Source: Alcanivorax sp. (GTDB lineage: Bacteria > Pseudomonadota > Gammaproteobacteria > Pseudomonadales > Alcanivoracaceae). Taken from it: 64,000 bases of DNA. The stretch lies in assembly GCA_022565695.1 (NCBI GenBank), contig JAIUME010000002.1, forward strand, positions 62,001 to 126,000, read 5' to 3'. Below are positions 57,390 to 64,000 of this stretch, piece by piece. The number at the start of each line of letters is the position of its first letter. The stretch's first letter is position 1. The position numbers and the translations under genes are program-made. The notes under the pieces were generated by a model, which did not search any database, had not been told where the DNA came from, and was given only the letters and a program-made list of their open reading frames with translations.

Positions 57390-59537
57390 ATGAGAATAAC
57401 GACCGAGATAGTGTCAGTGCGACGGTTTGCCATTGCAGCATCCCTTCTGTTATCCGGGCTGGTGCTCAGCGGCTGTAACGGCGGCGAGGATTTTTCTGAT
57501 GTGCGGCTGCCTGGCTGTGCATTCGGTGCGCTTTGCCGGGAGAACATCGTTGGCGAGGTCTTTGTCGAAGTGGTGGGGCCGAAGCCGGAGAATCTGCGCT
57601 ATCGGTGCGGCAACTCCATCAGTCAGCTGCGTTCCGAGCCCTTCGAGGTCGAGTCCAGTGGCCGCATTATTCCGCCTTACACTGCAGTCTGTCCGAACAA
57701 TGCCCAGCAAATCGATTTCTTTATAGGTAGCCGCTTCTTTGAGGGGACTGACCTGCCGTTTGGCAAGGTGCTGATACCGTCTACGCGAACCCAGACCGGA
57801 GCGCGTGCCGCAGCCGTGCCGGTGCGTGAGCAAGGCCGCATGACCCTGCGCGTGACTTTGGCCGACATGATTGACTCCCCGAGACGAGTCAAATCCCAGG
57901 ACAATAATCAGGTACGCAATCGCTGGGCTTTGCTGCGAGCGCTGGGCAGCCCGGTGGACGATGTAATGGACCCGGTAGCGACCGACGGGCCGATCAGCAT
58001 TCCGTTACTGGTCCACCAGTTGGTGGATAACCGTTTCGAGGAGCTGCTGAGCATCGCTGATCTGGATGAGCCGAATTACAATACCTTCACAGCAGGCTTC
58101 CAGCCTCTGCTGGATGCACTGAACGCCGAGCTGGATCAAGAGCCGGGTGAGGAAGTCTTCTACGCATTTCCGGCGGATCCTGGTTCGGATATCGTGGAAG
58201 TAAGTCGAGCCATGGATCAGACTCGGGCGGGCAACCTGAGCCTAGGGTACAACAATACTGAACTGGGTGCCGCCGAGTACCTGTTCTCGGGTAAGAAACC
58301 GAATCTCGAACGTCTGGGCCTGTTTACTTCGGACCTGCTGGTGCTGCCCACTGGTGATTTGTTGGGGCTGGGGACGGTGCTGGTGGCTGATTCTGTTACC
58401 CCGCCCGGCGAGACAAACCCGACCACTACTACGCGGCGCGGCCTGGTTGCGGTGCGGGGTACACTTGACGATGAGCTTGTTTTCACCAATGTCGCGTTCG
58501 AAAACCTCATGGCGGACATGGACACGACCGAGATGGAGTTTGATGGTCGTCTTTTGGCGGATTATGTGTTCAGCGGTGTAGCAGGACGCGCCAATGAAGC
58601 TGATGAGACTGAAGCGCAGCCCGATTTTGCGTTGTTCCTCAGCCCTGATTTGAACGGCTACAAGCCGGTAGATGCTGATTTCGGCAGGCTTGATGGCAGA
58701 ATCAAGGGCTACGACACAGACACCTTGCTTGAAGAAGACACGATCGACCCGCCGGGCTTACCCGTCCGGGGAGGGCGTGTTTCGCGTGGGTCCGCATCGG
58801 TGAGCGATGAGGTGCTGGATGATCTGGTTGGCCTCTACACGCTGACCATCATGCGCGGTTGTACGAAAGAGGATCCGGGTGAAGGCGAGGCTGTAACGTC
58901 GGAATGCTTCGAGGAGATCTCCGAAGAGGAGCAGACCGACTATCCGGTGCGTTTCGAAATCGTCAACCCCGACGGCGGGCCGGATGAGATCGATGTCACC
59001 TTCAACTTTGATTTCGCACGGAAACGGCCGGGGTCATTCAGTGTTCTCGGCGGTGAGCAAGGGGCGCTGGACACCTGCGTTGAGATAGAGCGCGACCCCA
59101 ATGGCAATGGCATCATTTACGTTGGCGTGGATGGCGCCTGTCCAGACTTTGATGTGCCTGACATGAGCTTTCCCATAGGGTTTGTCGGCAATGTAATCAA
59201 TGATGAAGATGGTGATCCGCTCGGCGCGGTGGTCTTCATGCTGTTTACGGGCGATGAGGACAAGATCGCCCAGTATGGTGTACGTATCGAAGGCGCGATT
59301 GCCTTGCAGGAGTGTGGCTTGCCTCTGGTCAAGCCCAGCAATGAAGGGCTTGAGGAAGTTCAGCGAGCGCGCTGGGTCGATAACTACAGGCCGGTTCTGA
59401 TTCAGGCTGAACTGCCGGATGAGCACGATTTCGAGAATCTGGATGGCACTGATGCTGAGGGCATAGCAAATCGTCAACTGGTATCCAACCTCCAGGGGCT
59501 GGTGACCTTCCAGCGCGACGGGGTTGCCTGCCCCTGA
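57390..59537 (+). CDS. filF: FilF-like large cysteine-rich lipoprotein
   Basis: A 715-residue lipoprotein (signal ALLLSG-like with lipobox LVLSGC). No recognised enzymatic motif. Cysteines occur mostly in pairs (GCAFGALC, YRCGN...VCPNN, GCTKEDPG...SECFEE, DTCVE...DGACP), suggesting disulfides in the periplasm or on the surface. The sequence is acidic and rich in beta-type segments. GAGAAGGG precedes ATG 57390. The 206-bp gap before it is the only sizeable break between filC and filF. Last gene of the cluster. Confidence 0.75.
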   Translation: MRITTEIVSVRRFAIAASLLLSGLVLSGCNGGEDFSDVRLPGCAFGALCRENIVGEVFVEVVGPKPENLRYRCGNSISQLRSEPFEVESSGRIIPPYTAVCPNNAQQIDFFIGSRFFEGTDLPFGKVLIPSTRTQTGARAAAVPVREQGRMTLRVTLADMIDSPRRVKSQDNNQVRNRWALLRALGSPVDDVMDPVATDGPISIPLLVHQLVDNRFEELLSIADLDEPNYNTFTAGFQPLLDALNAELDQEPGEEVFYAFPADPGSDIVEVSRAMDQTRAGNLSLGYNNTELGAAEYLFSGKKPNLERLGLFTSDLLVLPTGDLLGLGTVLVADSVTPPGETNPTTTTRRGLVAVRGTLDDELVFTNVAFENLMADMDTTEMEFDGRLLADYVFSGVAGRANEADETEAQPDFALFLSPDLNGYKPVDADFGRLDGRIKGYDTDTLLEEDTIDPPGLPVRGGRVSRGSASVSDEVLDDLVGLYTLTIMRGCTKEDPGEGEAVTSECFEEISEEEQTDYPVRFEIVNPDGGPDEIDVTFNFDFARKRPGSFSVLGGEQGALDTCVEIERDPNGNGIIYVGVDGACPDFDVPDMSFPIGFVGNVINDEDGDPLGAVVFMLFTGDEDKIAQYGVRIEGAIALQECGLPLVKPSNEGLEEVQRARWVDNYRPVLIQAELPDEHDFENLDGTDAEGIANRQLVSNLQGLVTFQRDGVACP

Positions 59538-59559
59538 AGCGCCTCGTACCCTGACCATG

Positions 59560-59589
59560 CGCCCCGGCAGCACCCTGCTTGCCGGGGCG
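59560..59589 (+). terminator. stem-loop closing the fil-like cluster
   Basis: CGCCCCGGCA and TGCCGGGGCG form a perfect 10-bp stem around a 10-nt loop 23 bp after the filF stop. No T-run follows. Confidence 0.6.
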
Positions 59590-59601
59590 ATACCTCTCAC
59601 T

Positions 59602-59611
59602 TTGTCGACAA
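59602..59611. promoter_or_regulatory. operator-like palindrome 1 for the GntR regulator
   Basis: TTGTCGACAA, a perfect 10-bp palindrome, just upstream of the predicted -35 box. Same core as palindrome 2; centres are 62 bp apart, close to six helical turns. Confidence 0.65.
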
Positions 59612-59616
59612 TCCTC

Positions 59617-59645
59617 TTGCAAAAACCCTGAATAGACTCTACAGT
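59617..59645 (+). promoter_or_regulatory. predicted sigma-70 promoter of the methylcitrate operon
   Basis: TTGCAA (59617-59622), a 17-bp spacer, and TACAGT (59640-59645). It predicts a start near 59652, between the two palindromes. Confidence 0.55.
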
Positions 59646-59662
59646 CACGCCCCGGATCGCTT

Positions 59663-59674
59663 ATTGTCGACAAT
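59663..59674. promoter_or_regulatory. operator-like palindrome 2 for the GntR regulator
   Basis: ATTGTCGACAAT, a perfect 12-bp palindrome, downstream of the predicted transcription start and 15 bp before the gntR ATG. Size and symmetry suit a FadR-type GntR dimer. Confidence 0.7.
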
Positions 59675-59689
59675 CTTGCCGGGGCACTC

Positions 59690-60454
59690 ATGGAGTCCAT
59701 TATCTCTGACGACAGCCGCACATTGGCAGACCGGGTCTTTACCCGCCTGCAGGACGATATCGTCCGTGGCGCCCTGTTGCCCGGTACCAAGCTGGGTGAA
59801 GCAGAGCTTGCCAGCCGCTACGGCGTCAGCCGTGGTCCCCTCCGTGAAGCGATCCGCCGTCTTGAATCCCGCAAGCTGCTTGAACGTATTCCCCATGTCG
59901 GCACCCGTGTTGCGTCCCTCTCCCTGGGCGATCTGATCGAGATCTATCATATCCGGGAAGCGCTGGAGGGCATGGCTGCCCGGCTGGCCGCGACGCACAT
60001 GACCGATGCCGAGATCCGCAGCCTGATCGAGTTGCTGGCGCTGCATGAGCAGCAGCAGGACCTGCGCGAGGATGTGGCCTATTTTCAGCGCGAGGGCGAC
60101 CTGGATTTCCATTACCGCATCATCCAGGGCAGCCACAACGGCACGCTTATCGACATGTTGATAGGCGGCATCTATCACATGGTGCGCATGTATCGCTATC
60201 AGTTCTCGACCGTGGCCAACCGCCCCCAGCGTGCTTTGCAGGAACACCGTCGTATTGCCGAGGCGCTGGAATCCCGTGATGCGGAGATGGCCGAAATCCT
60301 CATGCGCCGGCATATCAGCCGCGCGCGCCAGAATATCGAAGCCCAGCATGGTCTGGGCGATGCTGCCGTGACGCCGGCAGCCAGTCTTTCTTCAACAGAC
60401 CGTCTTTCACCAGAAACGAAGCAGGGCCCGGGGCCCGTGGAGCAAAGCAAATGA
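59690..60454 (+). CDS. GntR-family (FCD) regulator of the methylcitrate operon
   Basis: A 254-residue FadR-subfamily regulator: winged helix [30 protein letters not shown] near residues 30-60, then a helical FCD ligand domain with metal-ligand-like Asp/His positions ([33 protein letters not shown]). A tail of about 25 residues ([12 protein letters not shown]) exceeds the usual end. It overlaps prpB by 4 bp (ATGA), so it is the first gene of the operon it should control, probably repressing until a methylcitrate-cycle intermediate binds (inference). Confidence 0.9.
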   Translation: MESIISDDSRTLADRVFTRLQDDIVRGALLPGTKLGEAELASRYGVSRGPLREAIRRLESRKLLERIPHVGTRVASLSLGDLIEIYHIREALEGMAARLAATHMTDAEIRSLIELLALHEQQQDLREDVAYFQREGDLDFHYRIIQGSHNGTLIDMLIGGIYHMVRMYRYQFSTVANRPQRALQEHRRIAEALESRDAEMAEILMRRHISRARQNIEAQHGLGDAAVTPAASLSSTDRLSPETKQGPGPVEQSK

Positions 60455-61341
60455 GCAAAGCACTGACCGCCGGCGGACGTTTCCGCAAGGCACTTGCGGA
60501 AGAGCAGCCGCTGCAGATCATGGGCACCATCAACGCCTACTGCGCCATGATGGCGGAGCGGGTAGGGTACCGAGCCATTTACCTGTCTGGCGGCGGCGTG
60601 GCCAATGCCTCATACGGCCTGCCGGATCTGGGCATGACCAGCATGAATGACGTGCTGGAGGATGTGCGCCGCATCAGTGCCGCCACGGAAGTGCCGTTGC
60701 TGGTGGATATCGATACCGGCTGGGGCGGGGCGTTCAATATCGGTCGCACGGTGAAGGAAATGATCCGTGCCGGCGCTGGCGCGGTACATCTGGAAGACCA
60801 GGTGGCCCAGAAGCGTTGTGGCCACCGCCCGAACAAGGAAATCGTCTCACAGGAAGAAATGGTAGACCGCGTCAAGGCAGCTGCTGATGCGCGTTTCGAC
60901 GAAGACTTTTTCATCATCGCCCGTACTGACTCTTTTCAGAAAGATGGCCTGGAAGCCGCCATTGAGCGCGCCCGCGCCTGCCTGGATGCGGGTGCAGACG
61001 GCATCTTCGCAGAAGCCGTGCACACCCTGGATGATTACCGTGCTTTCTCCAAAGGGATCGACGGTGCGCCGCTGCTGGCCAATATCACCGAATTCGGCGC
61101 GACGCCGCTGTTCAGCCGCGATGAGCTCGCCGATGCGGGCGCCAATATGATCCTGTACCCGCTGTCTGCGTTCCGTGCCATGAACAAAGCGGCGCTGAAT
61201 GTTTACGAGGCAATTCGCAAGGATGGCCATCAGCAGGCAGTGGTGGATACCATGCAGACCCGGATGGAGCTGTATGATTTCCTCAGCTACCACGATTACG
61301 AGCAGAAACTCGACGCGCTTTTCAGTCAAGGCAAGGCGTAA
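60451..61341 (+). CDS. prpB: 2-methylisocitrate lyase
   Basis: PrpB cleaves 2-methylisocitrate to pyruvate and succinate. The 296 residues contain [13 protein letters not shown] and the active-site motif KRCGHRPNK (catalytic C123), with HLEDQ before it. The KRCGH form and chain length are those of PrpB rather than the longer isocitrate lyase. The start overlaps the regulator's stop. Confidence 0.96.
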   Translation: MSKALTAGGRFRKALAEEQPLQIMGTINAYCAMMAERVGYRAIYLSGGGVANASYGLPDLGMTSMNDVLEDVRRISAATEVPLLVDIDTGWGGAFNIGRTVKEMIRAGAGAVHLEDQVAQKRCGHRPNKEIVSQEEMVDRVKAAADARFDEDFFIIARTDSFQKDGLEAAIERARACLDAGADGIFAEAVHTLDDYRAFSKGIDGAPLLANITEFGATPLFSRDELADAGANMILYPLSAFRAMNKAALNVYEAIRKDGHQQAVVDTMQTRMELYDFLSYHDYEQKLDALFSQGKA

Positions 61342-61365
61342 ACACACGAAAGAGGAATGACGACC

Positions 61366-62493
61366 ATGGCAGAAGCAAAGAAACTCAGCGGCGCCGGCCT
61401 GCGCGGTCAGGTAGCGGGCAAGACAGCCCTGTCCACCGTGGGCAAGACCGGCTCTGGTCTGACCTATCGCGGCTATGACGTGCAGGATCTGGCAGAGAAC
61501 TGCCAGTTCGAAGAAGTGGCACACCTGATCCTCAAGGGCGAGTTGCCGAATCAGGCGCAACTGGATGCCTACAAGGCCAAACTCAAGAGCCTGCGTGGCC
61601 TGCCCGCCGCGCTGAAAGAGGTGCTGGAGCGTATTCCGAAGGATGCACATCCGATGGACGTGATGCGCACCGGCTGCTCCATGCTGGGCAACCTGGAAAC
61701 CGAAGCTGATTTCTCCCAACAGGACGATGCTGCTGACCGTATGCTGGCCGCATTCTCCTCGATCATCTGTTACTGGTATCGCTTCAGCCATGACGGCGTG
61801 AAGATCGATGTGGAAACCGATGATGAGTCTGTCGGCGCGCACTTCCTGCACCTGCTGCGCGGTGAGAAGCCCAACGCCCTGCACGAGCAGGTGATGAACG
61901 TCTCCCTGATTCTGTACGCAGAGCACGAATTCAACGCTTCCACCTTCACCGCGCGGGTGTGTGCCTCCACGCTGTCGGATTTCCACAGCTGCGTGACCGG
62001 TGCCATCGGTTCCCTGCGTGGCCCGCTGCACGGCGGCGCCAACGAGGCGGCGATGGACATGATCGAGAAGTTCCGCGACGCCGACCATGCCGAGCAGGAA
62101 ATGATGGGCATGCTGGAGCGCAAGGAAAAGATCATGGGCTTCGGCCACGCGATCTACAGCACCTCCGATCCGCGTAACGGCATCATCAAGCAGTGGTCCG
62201 AGAAGCTGGCTGCGGACGTGGGCGATACCGTGCTGTATCCGGTGTCTGTGCGTTGCGAAGAAGTCATGTGGCGCGAGAAGAAACTGTTCTGCAACGCGGA
62301 TTTCTTCCATGCCTCGGCGTATCACTTCATGGGTATTCCGACCAAGCTGTTCACACCGATTTTCGTGATCAGCCGTCTGACCGGTTGGGCCGCGCATATC
62401 TTCGAGCAGCGCGCCGACAACCGCATCATTCGACCGAGTGCCGAATATGTGGGTGAAGAGCCACGTAAAGTTGCGCCGATTGCCCAGCGTTGA
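61366..62493 (+). CDS. prpC: 2-methylcitrate synthase
   Basis: PrpC condenses propionyl-CoA and oxaloacetate. The 375-residue citrate-synthase fold has catalytic His regions LHGGANEAAMDM and GFGHAIYSTSDPRN and Asp in CNADFFHASAYHFMGIP. Its short length and context separate it from housekeeping GltA (about 430 residues). ATG at 61366 is chosen because AGAGGA (61351-61356) is too close to the ATG at 61357 to serve it. Confidence 0.96.
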   Translation: MAEAKKLSGAGLRGQVAGKTALSTVGKTGSGLTYRGYDVQDLAENCQFEEVAHLILKGELPNQAQLDAYKAKLKSLRGLPAALKEVLERIPKDAHPMDVMRTGCSMLGNLETEADFSQQDDAADRMLAAFSSIICYWYRFSHDGVKIDVETDDESVGAHFLHLLRGEKPNALHEQVMNVSLILYAEHEFNASTFTARVCASTLSDFHSCVTGAIGSLRGPLHGGANEAAMDMIEKFRDADHAEQEMMGMLERKEKIMGFGHAIYSTSDPRNGIIKQWSEKLAADVGDTVLYPVSVRCEEVMWREKKLFCNADFFHASAYHFMGIPTKLFTPIFVISRLTGWAAHIFEQRADNRIIRPSAEYVGEEPRKVAPIAQR

Positions 62494-62500
62494 TGGCGCA

Positions 62501-62522
62501 GGGGGAGCCTTCCGGCTCCCCC
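62501..62522 (+). terminator. hairpin between prpC and acnD
   Basis: GGGGGAGCC and GGCTCCCCC form a 9-bp stem with loop TTCC, followed only by TTGTT. It may be a partial terminator or stabiliser within the operon, lowering acnD relative to prpBC. Confidence 0.6.
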
Positions 62523-62580
62523 TTGTTCGTCCCTGTAAGCGACTAGTTTAGCGACTATCACCTGATTGAGTCCCGATACC

Positions 62581-64000
62581 ATGAACACTGAATACCGCAA
62601 GCCTTTGCCGGGCACCCAGCTGGAATACTTCGACACCCGAGCGGCAGTCGATGCTATCCAGCCGGGCGCTTATGACAGACTGCCTTACACCTCCCGTGTA
62701 CTGGCGGAGAACCTGGTCCGTCGCTGTGATCCAGCGATGCTGACCGATTCACTCAAGCAGCTTATCGAGCGCAAGCGTGATCTGGACTTTCCCTGGTATC
62801 CGGCCCGTGTTGTCTGTCATGACATTCTCGGGCAGACGGCGCTGGTGGATCTGGCAGGCTTGCGGGATGCGATTGCAGAGCAGGGCGGTGACCCGGCCAA
62901 GGTCAATCCGGTGGTGCCCACGCAGTTGATCGTGGATCACTCTCTGGCGGTGGAGCATCCGGGCTTTGAAGAAGGCGCGTTCGAGAAGAACCGCGCTGTG
63001 GAAGATCGCCGTAACGAAGACCGCTTCCACTTTATCAACTGGACCAAAAAAGCCTTCAAGAATGTGGACGTGATTCCACCGGGCAACGGCATCATGCACC
63101 AGATCAATCTGGAGAAGATGTCACCGGTTGTTCAGGTCCGCGACGGCGTAGCGTTTGTCGACACCTGCGTCGGCACAGACAGTCATACTCCGATGGTCGA
63201 TGCGCTGGGCGTGATTTCCGTCGGCGTGGGTGGCCTGGAAGCCGAGAGCGTCATGCTCGGTCGTGCCTCCTGGATGCGTCTGCCGGATATCACTGGCGTG
63301 GAACTGACTGGCAAGCTGCGCCCGGGTATTACCGGCACCGACCTGGTGCTGGCGCTGACCGAGTTCCTGCGCAAGCAACGTGTTGTCGGGGCCTATCTTG
63401 AGTTTTACGGCGAAGGCGCCGCCAACCTCAGCCTGGGCGACCGTGCCACCATTGCCAACATGACACCGGAATACGGTGCCACAGCAGGCATGTTCTATAT
63501 TGATGAACAGACCATCGATTATCTGAAACTCACCGGCCGTGACGATGATCAGGTCGCGCTGGTGGAATTGTTTGCGAAACACACCGGGCTGTGGGCCGAC
63601 ACGCTCAAGGATGCCGAGTACGAGCGCGTGCTGACGTTCGATCTGACCTCTGTGGGCCGTAACCTCGCCGGGCCATCCAATCCCCATGCGTTGCTGCCAG
63701 TGTCCGAACTGGCGTTGCGCGGGATCAGCGGCAAGGTGGAAAACGAACCGGGCCTGATGCCGGACGGTGCGGTGATCATCGCTGCCATCACCAGCTGTAC
63801 CAACACCAGTAACCCGCGCAACATGATTGCTGCCGGTCTTATTGCCCGTAACGCCAACCGCCTGGGCCTGACCCGCAAGCCCTGGGTGAAGTCATCCCTG
63901 GCACCGGGCTCCAAGACGGTGAAAATCTACCTGGAAGAAGCCGAGCTGTTGCCAGAGCTGCAACAGCTGGGCTTTGATGTGGTGGCGTTTGCCTGCACCA
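62581..64000 (+). CDS. acnD: Fe-S 2-methylcitrate dehydratase AcnD, N-terminal part (3' end outside window)
   Basis: AcnD converts methylcitrate to 2-methylaconitate, which then needs isomerase PrpF. The frame stays open from ATG 62581 to the window end (473 codons). It begins MNTEYRKPLPGTQLEYFDTR, then VCHDILGQTALVD, VDHSLAVE, GIMHQINLE and TCVGTDSHTPMVDALGV, aconitase-family active-site stretches. SCTNTSNPRN holds the first cluster Cys; the other two lie beyond the edge. Context with prpBC favours AcnD over AcnA. Confidence 0.95.
   Translation, partial: MNTEYRKPLPGTQLEYFDTRAAVDAIQPGAYDRLPYTSRVLAENLVRRCDPAMLTDSLKQLIERKRDLDFPWYPARVVCHDILGQTALVDLAGLRDAIAEQGGDPAKVNPVVPTQLIVDHSLAVEHPGFEEGAFEKNRAVEDRRNEDRFHFINWTKKAFKNVDVIPPGNGIMHQINLEKMSPVVQVRDGVAFVDTCVGTDSHTPMVDALGVISVGVGGLEAESVMLGRASWMRLPDITGVELTGKLRPGITGTDLVLALTEFLRKQRVVGAYLEFYGEGAANLSLGDRATIANMTPEYGATAGMFYIDEQTIDYLKLTGRDDDQVALVELFAKHTGLWADTLKDAEYERVLTFDLTSVGRNLAGPSNPHALLPVSELALRGISGKVENEPGLMPDGAVIIAAITSCTNTSNPRNMIAAGLIARNANRLGLTRKPWVKSSLAPGSKTVKIYLEEAELLPELQQLGFDVVAFACT

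Noticed and set aside
60847-62397. 516-codon open frame on the minus strand opposite prpB and prpC
   Set aside because: It lies entirely across two well-supported enzymes and shows no family motif; high-GC codon bias creates such antisense frames.

Overview
The window is ordinary chromosomal DNA of a gammaproteobacterium, high in GC and densely coded, with no phage, transposase or CRISPR. Gene content and order point to the Alcanivoracaceae or a close Pseudomonas-related lineage (inference). From memory, the order lon-hupB-tRNA(Asp)-ppiD-fabI-yej transporter-mltD-gloB-methyltransferase-rnhA-dnaQ matches the P. aeruginosa region PA1803 to PA1816. Shorter blocks (Hpt protein-nudC, DUF934-cysI, nfuA, cysB, cysH-thrH-pabB) also have Pseudomonas counterparts.

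Layout. 1-3.7 kb: end of lon, hupB, tRNA-Asp, ppiD. 3.8-14.6 kb (minus strand): fabI, then a run gloB-mltD-two solute-binding proteins-yejBEF. 14.7-23.3 kb (plus): methyltransferase-rnhA-dnaQ, a ChpA-like Hpt protein, nudC, a membrane protein, sohB, an acuI-type reductase, zntB. 23.4-28 kb: DUF934-cysI (sulfite reduction), DUF2970, a MATE pump, and nfuA behind a near-consensus IscR site. 28-38.6 kb: M48 lipoprotease, two ABC1 kinases, msrA-SET pair, pseudouridine synthase, a second complete Lon, a methyltransferase, an alpha/beta hydrolase. 38.6-39.3 kb: a gene-free stretch with two inverted-repeat elements and tRNA-Pro. 39.3-45.5 kb: rlmG, the methionine-salvage operon mtnA-B-D-C, small membrane and unknown proteins. 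45.5-51.1 kb: histone-like AlgP-type protein, 5'-nucleotidase, cysB, cysH (APS reductase type), thrH, pabB.

51.4-59.5 kb is the most interesting part. It is a six-gene, all-exported cluster: a small Cys-free beta-rich secreted protein, a C39-type cysteine peptidase, two outer-membrane beta-barrels and two lipoproteins. It matches the Acinetobacter filA-F gene set in order and family, and it parallels the Pseudomonas Fap amyloid export system (C39 peptidase plus barrel plus secreted beta protein). 59.6-64 kb: the methylcitrate operon gntR-prpB-prpC-acnD, with two copies of a TTGTCGACAA palindrome flanking its predicted promoter; acnD runs off the window.

Functional themes: protein quality control (two Lon, PpiD, SohB, M48), sulfur assimilation (cysI, DUF934, cysH, cysB), methionine and propionate salvage, Fe-S repair, and a probable surface fibre or secretion system. 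All family assignments come from reading motifs and from memory; no database search was run.
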